Below, one piece after another: positions 1-7,793 of a stretch of 64,000 nucleotides of DNA. The stretch comes from a bacterium (GTDB taxonomy: Bacteria > Bacillota > Clostridia > Lachnospirales > Lachnospiraceae): positions 1 through 64,000 of the forward strand of contig SFRL01000005.1 in assembly GCA_004562765.1 (NCBI GenBank), given 5' to 3'. Every line of letters begins with the position of its first letter. The first letter of the stretch is position 1. Both the position numbers and the translations under genes were made by a program. A model generated the notes under the pieces. That model worked only from the letters and a program-made list of their open reading frames with translations. It searched no databases and was not told the origin of the DNA.

Positions 1-1427
1 GTTACCACATAAGAGCCAAGATGAAGGTCTGTAAGAACAACCAAACCGTCAGAACCTGTTACAAGGTTTTCTGCAATCAAATCTCCCTTACTATAAACCT
101 TTGTACCATCTGCCTTATAGATATCAGCACCGGCAGTCACCTTAAATGTTGCTCCCGGTAATTTCTTTACTTCATAAGTAAAGTTACTTCCATTCCATCC
201 GGTAAGTACCTCACCTTCCTTGTAAATAGTCAGTGCTCCAAGCTGCTCCTTATCTGTTGCAGTAAAGGAAGTTGTCTGACCTGCCTTAACAGTAAGTGTG
301 TGTACCTTTCCGCTAATCACATAACCCTTCGGAGCCTGAATCTCCTTCACATAATAAGTGCCTGCCACAAGTGCCTTGGAAGTAGCTGTACCATCACTTC
401 CGGTAGTAATTGTGTCAACCTTATTGGTGCACGCACTGTCAGTATAGATACCGTACTTTGCACCGGAAAGCTTCACACCACTCTCCTCGTCCTGCTTGGT
501 AATCTTTCCATAACCGATATTCTCAGTCTTAACCTTGAAATACGCTGACACCGGGTCTGCTGAAGGCTTCTCAGAAATAAACTCCTGATAGCCTGACTTT
601 CCGGTAAGCCAGAACACGCAGCTTGATGTTGTTTCCACAACTCCTGCTGTTGAGTTCATGGTTGCCGTGGTAGCTGTAGTATTCACAGATGTTGTGTGAA
701 TCGTTACGCTGTTACCACTCTTCTCTACAGAATATCCGCTGAGAGAAATGTCGAAATTTGACAACACTCCATTGGAATCGTTTAGGGTTGTTTCAAATCT
801 CTTATTACCCTCATTCCACTTCAATTCATAAGTGGTTGCTCCACTCTTGGTTGCGCTTGCAAAACTTGGTCTTGTTGCATAATAAGATGCACTGATATTG
901 TTCTTAAGCGTTGTATAGTAAGCGTAAGAATTGGTCGGATTAGGTGCTGATGCACATAACTTATTAGCTGCCGAATCATCAGAACCTGTTCCAAAAAGAT
1001 TTGCCACAATCGCCCATACCATTGCCTGTGTTGCAATATACTGGTCACACTGATCATTGCTTGGTGCTGTAGCTGAGTTACATCCATATCCAAAGTACAG
1101 ACAGTATGCTAGCTGTTTTTCCTGTGCTGCTGATAAACTCGTACTCGGATTATCATAGCTGTTCATAAGCTGACCACCATCAGCCGCCAGTCCAAAATTC
1201 ATACAATAAGCTGCATTGCCATCAATCATAGAGTACAAAATCTTACCATGATTGTAGCCTGCCTTTAACTCACTTACCTCCCCGGTATTCTTTACAGAAG
1301 CATTCCAGAAGGCAATATTCGCACTCGGACTTGCTGCAAATGCAGTTGTTCCGTTAGAGAACAATGTGGTGAACATCGTAAGAACAGCAAGAAAACCCGC
1401 CATAAATCTTCTAAACTTTTGTTTCAC
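1..1427 (-). CDS. Thioester/SpaA-domain surface adhesin (partial, C-terminus missing)
   Basis: The GTG start at 1427 has a GGAGG site eight bases upstream; the nearby ATG at 1434 opens a frame that stops at once. The product starts with a signal peptide (hydrophobic core about residues 10-25, cleavage near AFA-A). It continues with a thioester-domain pattern: a Cys at about 75 in AAYCMNFG and a later TQAMVWAI whose Gln would close the Cys-Gln thioester. A SpaA/Cna-B type fold follows (ITKQDEESGVKLSGAKY to YYVKEIQAPKGY, with the Lys and Glu of an isopeptide bond), then the start of another repeat. Such proteins are sortase-anchored adhesins that bind host surfaces covalently. The reading frame runs off the left edge, so the sorting signal is not seen. 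The family call is firm; the ligand is unknown. Confidence 0.85.
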   Translation of the reverse strand, partial: MKQKFRRFMAGFLAVLTMFTTLFSNGTTAFAASPSANIAFWNASVKNTGEVSELKAGYNHGKILYSMIDGNAAYCMNFGLAADGGQLMNSYDNPSTSLSAAQEKQLAYCLYFGYGCNSATAPSNDQCDQYIATQAMVWAIVANLFGTGSDDSAANKLCASAPNPTNSYAYYTTLKNNISASYYATRPSFASATKSGATTYELKWNEGNKRFETTLNDSNGVLSNFDISLSGYSVEKSGNSVTIHTTSVNTTATTATMNSTAGVVETTSSCVFWLTGKSGYQEFISEKPSADPVSAYFKVKTENIGYGKITKQDEESGVKLSGAKYGIYTDSACTNKVDTITTGSDGTATSKALVAGTYYVKEIQAPKGYVISGKVHTLTVKAGQTTSFTATDKEQLGALTIYKEGEVLTGWNGSNFTYEVKKLPGATFKVTAGADIYKADGTKVYSKGDLIAENLVTGSDGLVVLTDLHLGSYVV

Positions 1428-1454
1428 TTTTCATTCCTCCTTAAAAATGGGCAC

Positions 1455-1490
1455 AAAAAAAGCAGGTCACTTTCATGGCCTGCAATTTTT
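1455..1490 (-). terminator. Rho-independent terminator after the lipoprotein gene
   Basis: The inverted repeat GCAGG (1462-1466) / CCTGC (1479-1483) is followed on the minus strand by a run of seven T. It sits just downstream of the lipoprotein stop codon and before the adhesin start, so it would separate the two transcripts. The plus strand also has a short T run after the stem. Confidence 0.7.
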
Positions 1491-1505
1491 GTTCTTGTTA
1501 ATTTG

Positions 1506-2276
1506 TTATCTGAGACATCGGAACTCATAGAAGTCAGTTCCATTTCTGGAGTACACACCCGCATATATCACATTGAACACCGGATTACTTTCCAAAAGAA
1601 GCATATCCGCTATGTAAGTTGCAATAGCGTCTTCACTTCTTAATGGCTGTCCGGAAGTCGTACTGGCTATATTTAAGTCAGTTTCCACAAACACACTGTA
1701 GTAACTGCTCTCCAAACCATCATAGGGATAATACTCGTTATACTCTTCCTGCGTAATTCTGCCCTCTGCCAAGGCATTTGCAAGGTTATCCTGCGTTGTA
1801 ATCATACCGCCTGCCTGACACTTTGCAATGGCAAGTGATACCACAGTACCCGGATTGTATCCTGCCGGTGTATATTCCGGCTCCGGGGTTGGCTCTGGTG
1901 TCGGTTCTGGAGTAGGAGTTGGCTCCGGTGTCTGAACCGGGGGCTGTGTTTCCTCCCTTTGCTCTGTTGATGCAGGGGTTTCTTCTCTTTGTTCTGTCTG
2001 ATTCTCTCTGTTTTCAGAAACAGGCTGATTTTCAGTATCATCCTTTACAGGAGCTTCACTGCTTTCAGCTTCATCCTTATTGCTTTGTAACTCTGTTTCG
2101 TTTTCAGAAGAGCTTTCCACCTTACTTTCTTCTGCAATAACCGGCTCCTTGCTTTCCTCTGTCTCTTTTGTTTCTTCATAGCTGATATCTGCTTCCGCCA
2201 TTTCATTCACCGTGGAATTACAGCCAGCTAATGCCAAAACCGTTACGGATAAAAGAATAATTAAAAATCTCTTCAT
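1506..2276 (-). CDS. Secreted lipoprotein with Glu/Ser-rich and Pro-Thr-Glu linker
   Basis: The 256-residue product begins with a lipoprotein signal: positive MKR, hydrophobic stretch and lipobox LALAGC with the lipidated Cys at about 18. A long acidic, Ser/Glu-rich region and a PEPTPEP repeat follow, which look like an extended wall-spanning linker. The C-terminal 110 residues form the only globular part and match no domain I recognise. The start MKRFLI is preferred over one four codons upstream because it gives a normal signal peptide. It lies upstream of, and on the same strand as, the surface adhesin, so a cell-surface role in the mobile element is likely. Function unknown. Confidence 0.8.
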   Translation of the reverse strand: MKRFLIILLSVTVLALAGCNSTVNEMAEADISYEETKETEESKEPVIAEESKVESSSENETELQSNKDEAESSEAPVKDDTENQPVSENRENQTEQREETPASTEQREETQPPVQTPEPTPTPEPTPEPTPEPEYTPAGYNPGTVVSLAIAKCQAGGMITTQDNLANALAEGRITQEEYNEYYPYDGLESSYYSVFVETDLNIASTTSGQPLRSEDAIATYIADMLLLESNPVFNVIYAGVYSRNGTDFYEFRCLR

Positions 2277-2361
2277 AATATCACCCATCCCTTTCCGTAA
2301 GAGGGATAGGCTAATGTGTTCCGTGCCTGTCCACTCTTACTGTGTGAACATTTTTATATAC

Positions 2362-2390
2362 ACGGGACACTTAACATAGGTCTGTCCCGT
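2362..2390. repeat. Perfect 8-base inverted repeat in intergenic DNA
   Basis: ACGGGACA (2362-2369) and TGTCCCGT (2383-2390) form a perfect inverted repeat with a 13-base loop. It lies in the 233-base gap between the small hydrophobic gene and the lipoprotein gene. No T run follows on either strand, so it is not an obvious terminator. It may be an operator or a leader hairpin for the lipoprotein transcript. Confidence 0.35.
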
Positions 2391-2509
2391 ACTCGATGCA
2401 TACTACTCTCCTTCCATTATACACATAACTTCTTCATTCTGAAGAAATATTGTACCAATCTCCGGTTCTTTCGGTAATTTGCAAATGTCTTCATGTTACC
2501 GCCTCCTTC

Positions 2510-2686
2510 CTATGGTGTTCCTGCTCTCACAAATGCGAGGAACAGTCTGCCGACAAGTCCTAACAGCAAGAGGAAGACCTTTGCCACATTCAGGACCAAC
2601 TGCAACGCATTTAATATCAGCCATGCGATTGCTTTCAATATTGCTGCTAATACATTGCCAAATCCGGCTAAAAATCTTCCTGCCAT
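2510..2686 (-). CDS. Small hydrophobic membrane protein (58 aa)
   Basis: This short gene starts two bases after the ParR-like gene ends and has the strong site GGAGGAATAGGT before its ATG. The product is almost entirely hydrophobic (AAILKAIAWLILNALQ, then VFLLLLGLVGRLFLAF) with a few Lys/Arg, giving one or two membrane segments or an amphipathic helix. Its tight spacing suggests co-translation with the ParR/ParM-like pair. I do not recognise the family. Confidence 0.6.
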   Translation of the reverse strand: MAGRFLAGFGNVLAAILKAIAWLILNALQLVLNVAKVFLLLLGLVGRLFLAFVRAGTP

Positions 2687-2688
2687 AC

Positions 2689-3126
2689 CTATTCCTCCAT
2701 TCCATCCATCAAATAGCTTAATGCATAATCTGAAATCGTATCATCATCCTGCGGTTCCTCTTCCTGCTTAACCTCTTCGGCAACTGCCCTCTGCGGTAAT
2801 GCTGAAAGGTTACTACATCCTGCAATCACGCCTCCAAGCAACCGAATCACTTCGTTTCTTGCTTCTGTGACTGCTGCTTCCACAGTTCTCTCCTCAATAT
2901 CTTTCAGTTCTTTCTTTGTAACATAAGGACTGTCATCTCTTCTTGCTTCTGTAAATGCTTCTTTTCCAAAATGGTCGATATAATATTCTGCTGCATTTAT
3001 CAGAAACTGGCTCTTTGACTTACATATCTCCGGGTCTAAGTTCACCAAAACATCATTAACCTTGCGATGCTGAGGATTCTTAATATTGAACCTGCATGAT
3101 TGCTTAATAATATGGTCTAATGCCAT
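2689..3126 (-). CDS. ParR-like centromere-binding protein
   Basis: The 145-residue protein directly follows a ParM-like gene. Its N-terminal half (FNIKNPQHRKVNDVLVNLDP, then KSQFLINAAEYYI) resembles the ribbon-helix-helix DNA-binding region of ParR-type adaptors. The C-terminal third is acidic, as expected for the part contacting the actin-like filament. The ATG at 3126 is chosen because AGGAGG lies nine bases upstream; a GTG three codons earlier overlaps that site. In type II partition systems ParR binds a centromere and couples it to ParM filaments. The assignment rests on context and general shape more than on sequence motifs. Confidence 0.6.
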   Translation of the reverse strand: MALDHIIKQSCRFNIKNPQHRKVNDVLVNLDPEICKSKSQFLINAAEYYIDHFGKEAFTEARRDDSPYVTKKELKDIEERTVEAAVTEARNEVIRLLGGVIAGCSNLSALPQRAVAEEVKQEEEPQDDDTISDYALSYLMDGMEE

Positions 3127-3138
3127 CTGCCACACCTC

Positions 3139-4059
3139 CTATGCCAGCTTCTTCATCTTTCTAATTGCCATCATAGCTAACTGTTCATAGCCCTTGGCAT
3201 TTGCCTTAACATCCAGAATATAAGTAATATTGCTCTGCGAAAGTCCTCCAAACAACTTCATTACTGATGCCCCGCCTCCTACAAATACAATGGGTGTTGT
3301 AGATAAGTTGTACCCATACTCTCTGATTGAGTTATACACCTTCTCACAAAAGGCTTCGATTTCTGCTTTCGCAATGTCGTAATACTTTCTGTCAATCTCA
3401 CATCTGCCAAACCTCATAATATCCTGAATAAAAGACTCATCCAGTTCACCATTCAACTGTCTTACACACTGCTCATTAATGGTTCTCATACAGGTTATCA
3501 GACCCTTCGGAATGGTTACGCATTTTGATTCGTCCGGAACCTTATCTACAACCGGCATAATATCAATCGTCCATGATCCGATATCAACTATCAAGGTTTT
3601 CTTATTGAAAGTCTGAAGCTTATCCGCAACTGCCGCATAGCATTGTGGAAATACTGCAACATTTTCAATTACCACATGATACCTGATATTCTCAAACAGA
3701 AACTCGATATCCCTTTCCGCTGTAAGATACTTGATAAAGTCTGACTTCTCACTGCCAAATCGTGTCAGTGGCAAACCTACCGCCAAGAACACCTTTGCTT
3801 CACATAAGCCCCTTCGTCTTAATTCCTTCGCAACCGCTGCCAGAGTCAAAAGATAAAATGTATCATCCTCTGTCTTTGTGCTTTTTACTTCCTGTCTGTT
3901 GCCTCCGACCTTGTAATATCTTCCTTTATACTCAAGAACGCCATCATATAAAGCAGGTTCAGTTGTAATTTCCTTCACGCCGGTAACGAATACCTGCGAC
4001 GAGGTTTTTATATTACTCCAGCCGTGGTCAATACCAATTACTTCGATTTTGTTATTCAT
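3139..4059 (-). CDS. parM: ParM/StbA-like actin-family ATPase
   Basis: The 306-residue product has the actin-fold signature blocks in order: phosphate-1 IGIDHGWSNIK (Asp about 11), phosphate-2 LIVDIGSWTIDI (about 156-167) and adenosine-binding IVFVGGGASVM (about 257-267). The length fits plasmid segregation actins. ParM polymerises with ATP and pushes DNA copies apart when capped by ParR-bound centromeres. The ATG at 4059 has AAAGGAGG upstream; longer in-frame starts lack such a site. With the ParR-like gene downstream this forms a type II partition cassette, which in an integrated element would stabilise the excised circular form. Confidence 0.82.
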   Translation of the reverse strand: MNNKIEVIGIDHGWSNIKTSSQVFVTGVKEITTEPALYDGVLEYKGRYYKVGGNRQEVKSTKTEDDTFYLLTLAAVAKELRRRGLCEAKVFLAVGLPLTRFGSEKSDFIKYLTAERDIEFLFENIRYHVVIENVAVFPQCYAAVADKLQTFNKKTLIVDIGSWTIDIMPVVDKVPDESKCVTIPKGLITCMRTINEQCVRQLNGELDESFIQDIMRFGRCEIDRKYYDIAKAEIEAFCEKVYNSIREYGYNLSTTPIVFVGGGASVMKLFGGLSQSNITYILDVKANAKGYEQLAMMAIRKMKKLA

Positions 4060-4106
4060 CGTCTGCTTCCTCCTTTTCAATCTTAATCTGAATTTCATTA
4101 CTGCCT

Positions 4107-4364
4107 CTACTTTCCAAGGATTTTCTTCATACAAGGAAAGCAATATCCGCTACCTTTGTTATAAGGACATCCATCGCATTCACTCGCCGGTTTCTTAATT
4201 TCAGGTTTTTTCTTTTCCCGATAGCACTTATTATTGATGCACCTGTTATTATTTCCCCAGAAGTATTTGCATTTCATACAATCCTTAAGATCCCTCTCAA
4301 GTTTCTCTTCTGCTGACAACTTATGCTTATGCCGTCTGCTGAACTTTTTTTGAACCACTCCCAT
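4107..4364 (-). CDS. Small Cys-rich, Lys-rich protein, possible zinc binder
   Basis: The 85-residue protein has a basic N-terminus (KKFSRRHKHKLS) and nine Cys, including CMKC, a following pair around CINNKC, and CDGCPYN with CFPC near the end. Paired CxxC spacing suggests two small zinc-binding knuckles. The start MGVVQKK has GGAGAGTCAGG just upstream and overlaps the end of the preceding small membrane gene by 38 bases, so the two are probably translationally coupled. Function unknown. Confidence 0.55.
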   Translation of the reverse strand: MGVVQKKFSRRHKHKLSAEEKLERDLKDCMKCKYFWGNNNRCINNKCYREKKKPEIKKPASECDGCPYNKGSGYCFPCMKKILGK

Positions 4365-4500
4365 CCTGACTCTCCTCTCCAAGAAGAAAAGTCTGATAGA
4401 ATTCCTCAATCCGTTTATCTGCATCACCTGCAGCTTTAGCAAGAGACCATGTCATCAGTAAACCTAATAAAGCAAATGCTATTGAAATAATTTCTATCAT
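4327..4500 (-). CDS. Small single-pass membrane protein (57 aa)
   Basis: A GGAGGATGTAGAC site precedes the ATG at 4500. The N-terminus is a single membrane segment (IISIAFALLGLLMTWSLA) followed by a polar, acidic tail. Its last 38 bases overlap the Cys-rich gene. It is the first gene of the ParM-containing run downstream of the long non-coding stretch. No recognised family. Confidence 0.5.
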   Translation of the reverse strand: MIEIISIAFALLGLLMTWSLAKAAGDADKRIEEFYQTFLLGEESQDGSGSKKVQQTA

Positions 4501-5005
4501 GTCTACATCCTCCTTATATTTCCTGCTAAAACAAGTTCAGTCAGGACAGCTTCTTAGAAGCATGTAGGTGTACTCCGGTTCATCTGAACCCCTCTATCGC
4601 CCGTACACATGGGAATTGCAGGCAAGCCACTTTCGTGTTCACGACGCTCTTTCAAATAAGAACTATCTCCTCTTCTGCCTTTGTGAGGATTAGGGCTATG
4701 CCCCATATGGGTTATTATCCTTCCGCAACATCCTTGTTCCTCTTACCAGATTCATAACCAACTCCTCGTTCTTCACTTCTCAGTCCATCGAACTACTAAT
4801 GTGAAAGTTGTGTTTGTATATCCTCAAGGTGAATGCCCCGGAATTTCCACTTTACTCTCTCGAGTACCGCATTACTGCGGACCTGCAATTGATATTCAGT
4901 TTTTGTCCGTTTGCTTCGGACACACATATCATAAACCAGAATAAAATATTTGGATATGGACTGGTTTGGTGTATTTTCTCAATATCACACCAAAAACTGG
5001 TGTTT
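4501..5005. other. 505-base non-coding, hairpin-rich region
   Basis: No convincing gene is present. Several hairpins are visible on the plus strand, including CCGCA-TTAC-TGCGG at about 4867-4880, GTCCG-TTTGCTT-CGGAC at about 4906-4922 and the terminator-like stem at 4987. On the minus strand a tiny frame of 19 codons (MNLVRGTRML...) has a GAGGAG site and could be a leader peptide. The region sits between the DUF6462 genes and the ParM operon, where a promoter, a partition centromere or a transfer origin could lie. No clear iteron array was found. Confidence 0.5.
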
Positions 5006-5015
5006 TTATTTTTTT
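4987..5015 (+). terminator. Terminator-like hairpin with T run
   Basis: ACACCA (4987-4992) pairs with TGGTGT (4998-5003) and is followed on the plus strand by a long T-rich tract. It overlaps the end of the first DUF6462 gene on the other strand. As no plus-strand gene precedes it, it may end a non-coding plus-strand RNA from the 4.5-5.0 kb region or be fortuitous. Confidence 0.4.
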
Positions 5016-5263
5016 AGCTTAGTTTTATCTACTATATACTTAGGCAATGGCACCGGATTCTCTTTGAACTGCTCCAGGTATGCCTCAAATATTTCTGTAT
5101 TTATCAGTGCAGTATTTCCAACCTTATAAACAGCCCCTGCTTTCTTTGCCATTTCCATAATATGACTTCTGCTTATTCCATACACTGCCTGCCCTTCAGC
5201 TGCATTCACAAACTTTTTAAACACTTCTTTTGTGTCTGAATATGATTTATAAGAATATCCCAT
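5006..5263 (-). CDS. DUF6462 family, excisionase-like DNA-binding protein
   Basis: The 85-residue product carries one copy of the pattern FVNAAEGQAVYGISRSHIMEMA-KKAGAVYKVGNTALINTEIFEAYLEQF. This is a MerR/excisionase-like winged helix: helix-turn-helix around YGISRSHIMEMA, then a wing and a C-terminal helix. AAGGAGG precedes its start. It is the last of three adjacent genes with the same domain. Such proteins occur near the ends of integrative elements and probably act as recombination directionality or regulatory factors; that role is inferred. Confidence 0.7.
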   Translation of the reverse strand: MGYSYKSYSDTKEVFKKFVNAAEGQAVYGISRSHIMEMAKKAGAVYKVGNTALINTEIFEAYLEQFKENPVPLPKYIVDKTKLKK

Positions 5264-5266
5264 ACC

Positions 5267-5713
5267 TTAATCCTCCTTCCATAACGGATGCTTCATTTCC
5301 ACAGGCTTTTCTCTGAATTGCTCCATATACTCATCAAACACATCTAGTCTAATAAGTACTTTACTTCCCTTACTATCACCTACCTTATATACTGCTCCCG
5401 CTGCTCTTGCCATTTCAATAAACCGATTGCGTCCAATATTATAAATAAGTGTTCCTTCACCTACCCTCACAAATTTACGTTGAATTAGCTTTGATGATCT
5501 TCCTACTTTCGTTAAGTGCTTCATATAGTCCTCCAATGGTTCAATCTTAATTAATCGTATTTTGGATAATTGGTACACCGCACCTGCTGCCTTTGCGTAT
5601 GCAACAATAAGCGTTTCATCTATTCCAAAATACTGTGCTGCCTCTTCATATCTTACAAATCGTTTCATCATTTTGGATGCCTCATTTCCACGAGGCGATA
5701 ATATAACTGCCAT
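5267..5713 (-). CDS. Double-DUF6462 protein, excisionase-like
   Basis: The 148-residue product holds two tandem copies of the DUF6462 pattern: residues about 16-65 (KRFVRYEEAAQYFGIDETL to IKIEPLEDYMKHL) and about 80-140 (RKFVRVGEGTLIYNIGRNR to IRLDVFDEYMEQF). The first copy has diverged most. The start at 5713 has AGTAGGTGAG just upstream. Its stop is three bases from the next gene. A fused tandem copy suggests binding to paired sites on DNA. Confidence 0.68.
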   Translation of the reverse strand: MAVILSPRGNEASKMMKRFVRYEEAAQYFGIDETLIVAYAKAAGAVYQLSKIRLIKIEPLEDYMKHLTKVGRSSKLIQRKFVRVGEGTLIYNIGRNRFIEMARAAGAVYKVGDSKGSKVLIRLDVFDEYMEQFREKPVEMKHPLWKED

Positions 5714-5721
5714 ATACTCAC

Positions 5722-5940
5722 CTACTTATAAAAATCATCTTCTACGATTCTGAATGTCTCCAAATACTCGTCAAGAATTTCGGTATTTACCAAAACCAAC
5801 TGACCGACCTTATAACATGCTTTTGCATCTTTAGCCAACTCTTGAAATTTGCTTAAACCCATACTATACATTTTTGCTCCTTCCGCATATCTCACAAACT
5901 TCTGCACATTTCTCTTGTTAGGTGCTTCTTTACCTGTCAT
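5722..5940 (-). CDS. DUF6462 family protein, excisionase-like
   Basis: The 72-residue product has one DUF6462 domain (QKFVRYAEGAKMYSMGLSKF to VNTEILDEYLETF). The ATG at 5940 is preferred because AAAGGAG lies eight bases upstream; the ATG two codons earlier is too close to it. It is the gene nearest the presumed element end and the first of the three-gene DUF6462 run. Confidence 0.68.
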   Translation of the reverse strand: MTGKEAPNKRNVQKFVRYAEGAKMYSMGLSKFQELAKDAKACYKVGQLVLVNTEILDEYLETFRIVEDDFYK

Positions 5941-5976
5941 ACCCATGTCTCCTTTCCATGTTTTTTCTCCATAACG

Positions 5977-6019
5977 CAAAAAGAGGATACTTTCTAAATT
6001 TCTTTAGAAAATATCCTCT
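5977..6019 (-). terminator. Rho-independent terminator downstream of lysS
   Basis: AGAGGATA (5982-5989) and TATCCTCT (6012-6019) form a long stem extended by inner TCTAAA/TTTAGA pairing. On the minus strand the stem is followed directly by TTTTT. It would end the greA-lysS transcript before the DUF6462 genes. Confidence 0.75.
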
Positions 6020-6099
6020 AAGTAGTGCTTATCTTTTAATTTTGCTTTTCAATAAGATTGTAAATCCTTGTACACTCTTTGTTATGACTATTGCTTTTG

Positions 6100-6128
6100 A
6101 TGGTCAAAATAATGGTCAAATGACCATC
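6100..6128. repeat. ATGGTCA direct and inverted repeats at the element/lysS junction
   Basis: Two ATGGTCAAA-like direct copies (about 6100-6120) are followed by an inverted TGACCAT. The second copy and its inversion form the palindrome ATGGTCA-AA-TGACCAT (6112-6127). The repeats lie about 40 bases outside the lysS stop codon. Short repeats like these near an element end are typical of integrase or excisionase arm sites, but an operator is equally possible. Confidence 0.4.
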
Positions 6129-6163
6129 CCACACCCTTCAAACCCGCATAAATACTGGATTTT

Positions 6164-7774
6164 TTAGGTTGTGCTTCGCATCGTCGGGAAGAGCAAAACA
6201 TCACGGATGGCCTGTGAGTCGGTGAGCAGCATGACCAGACGGTCGATGCCGTAACCGATGCCTCCGGTGGGGGGCATACCGATCTCCAGGGCGTTCAAGA
6301 AGTCCTCGTCGGTGTGGTTTGCTTCCTCGTCGCCTGCCTCGAAGGCTGCGTCCTGCGCTGCGAAACGCTCCCGCTGGTCGATGGGATCGTTCAGCTCGGA
6401 GTATGCGTTACACATCTCCCAGGTGTTGATGAACAACTCGAAACGCTCGACCTTTGAAGGATCTGAAGGTTTCTTCTTGGTCAAAGGAGAGATCTCAATC
6501 GGATGATCCATGATAAAGGTCGGCTGGATCAGTTCCTTCTCACAATACTCCTCGAAGAACAGGTTCACGATATCGCCCTTGGTGTGACGATCCTCGTACT
6601 CGATGTGATGCTCGTCTGCCAGCTTCTTCGCTGCTGCGTCATCTGCAACCTCATCAAAGCCGATGCCTGCATATTTCTTGATCGCCTCGTTCATGGTCAA
6701 ACGCGCAAAAGGCTTGCCGAGGTCGATCTCGATGCCGTTGTAAGAGATCTTTGTCGTGCCGCATACCTTTTCTGCCAGATAGCGGAACATGCTCTCGGTC
6801 AGTTCCATCATGCCTTCATAATCCGTGTATGCCTGATACAGCTCCATCAGGGTGAACTCCGGATTGTGACGGGTGTCTACACCCTCGTTACGGAACACGC
6901 GTCCGATCTCATAGACACGCTCCAGTCCGCCTACGATCAATCTCTTTAAGTACAACTCCAGTGAAATACGAAGCTTTACGTCCTCATTTAATGCATTGTA
7001 ATGTGTGTCGAAAGGTCTTGCCGCCGCGCCGCCCGCATTGGATACAAGCATCGGAGTCTCAACCTCCATGAAATCACGTCCGTCCAGGAAATTGCGGATC
7101 TCCTTGATGATCTGTGAGCGCTTGATGAATACTTCCTTGCTCTCCTGATTCATGATCAGATCCACATATCTCTGGCGATAGCGCATATCCGTATCTGTCA
7201 GTCCATGGAATTTCTCCGGAAGGATCTGAAGTGACTTGGTCAGCATCGTCATCTCTTCCGCATGGATAGAGATCTCTCCGGTCTTTGTGCGGAATGCAAA
7301 GCCCTTGATTCCGAAAATATCACCGATATCTGACTTTTTGAAGTCTGCATAAGACTCCTCGCCGATGGCATCTCTTGCCACATATACCTGAATATTTCCC
7401 TTCAGGTCCTGAATATTACAGAAAGATGCTTTTCCCATGACACGCTTAAACATCATACGTCCTGCGATGCTCACCGGGATCGGAGATGCGTCCATGATCG
7501 CTCTGCGCTCGTTGTAATCGTTGTTCAGCACTTCCTTCTTCTGTGCGTCATCCAGTCCCTCCACATTCGGTTCCTGTCTGCCTGCGAGAAGCTGCTCCTC
7601 ATGTGCGGTGTACTCTGCCTTCACATCAGTGCTGTGGTGTGTCTGATCATATTTTGTGATGACAAAAGGATCCTTACCTGCGTCCTGCAGATCCTTTAAC
7701 TTGTCACGACGTACCTTTAAAAGCTGATTAATGTCCTGCTGCTGTCCGCCATTCTGCTGATTTTTCTCTGCCAT
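6164..7774 (-). CDS. lysS: Lysyl-tRNA synthetase, class II
   Basis: The 536-residue enzyme charges tRNA-Lys with lysine using ATP in the cytoplasm. An N-terminal OB-fold anticodon-binding region (about 60-180) is followed by the class II catalytic core: motif 1 around FLDGRDFMEVETP, motif 2 around VYEIGRVFRNEG with RHNPEFTLMELYQAY, and motif 3 GGIGYGIDRLVMLL near the end. The N-terminus has an extra Gln/Asn-rich lead before the conserved region. It follows greA by 20 bases in one transcript. The extreme C-terminus after LLFPTMR is short; the adjacent mobile element may have supplied the last codons. Confidence 0.97.
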   Translation of the reverse strand: MAEKNQQNGGQQQDINQLLKVRRDKLKDLQDAGKDPFVITKYDQTHHSTDVKAEYTAHEEQLLAGRQEPNVEGLDDAQKKEVLNNDYNERRAIMDASPIPVSIAGRMMFKRVMGKASFCNIQDLKGNIQVYVARDAIGEESYADFKKSDIGDIFGIKGFAFRTKTGEISIHAEEMTMLTKSLQILPEKFHGLTDTDMRYRQRYVDLIMNQESKEVFIKRSQIIKEIRNFLDGRDFMEVETPMLVSNAGGAAARPFDTHYNALNEDVKLRISLELYLKRLIVGGLERVYEIGRVFRNEGVDTRHNPEFTLMELYQAYTDYEGMMELTESMFRYLAEKVCGTTKISYNGIEIDLGKPFARLTMNEAIKKYAGIGFDEVADDAAAKKLADEHHIEYEDRHTKGDIVNLFFEEYCEKELIQPTFIMDHPIEISPLTKKKPSDPSKVERFELFINTWEMCNAYSELNDPIDQRERFAAQDAAFEAGDEEANHTDEDFLNALEIGMPPTGGIGYGIDRLVMLLTDSQAIRDVLLFPTMRSTT

Positions 7775-7793
7775 TTTTTCCTCCGATTGATGT

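Larger units (their letters stand above)
1..6163. mobile_element. End of an integrated mobile element beside lysS
   Basis: This stretch holds accessory genes only, nearly all on the minus strand: a surface adhesin, a lipoprotein, ParR/ParM-like segregation genes, small membrane proteins and four excisionase-like DUF6462 domains. Partition genes plus excisionase-like proteins next to a housekeeping gene are typical of integrative conjugative elements. The right limit is put at the lysS stop codon because core genes start there and because repeated ATGGTCA motifs lie just outside lysS. No integrase or conjugation gene is in the window, so element type and exact boundary are inference. The left end lies outside the window. 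Confidence 0.55.

Noticed and set aside
1802..2041. Pro-Thr-Glu repeats in the lipoprotein taken as a special repeat element
   Set aside because: They are a low-complexity linker in a surface lipoprotein, common in Firmicutes, not a mobile or regulatory repeat.
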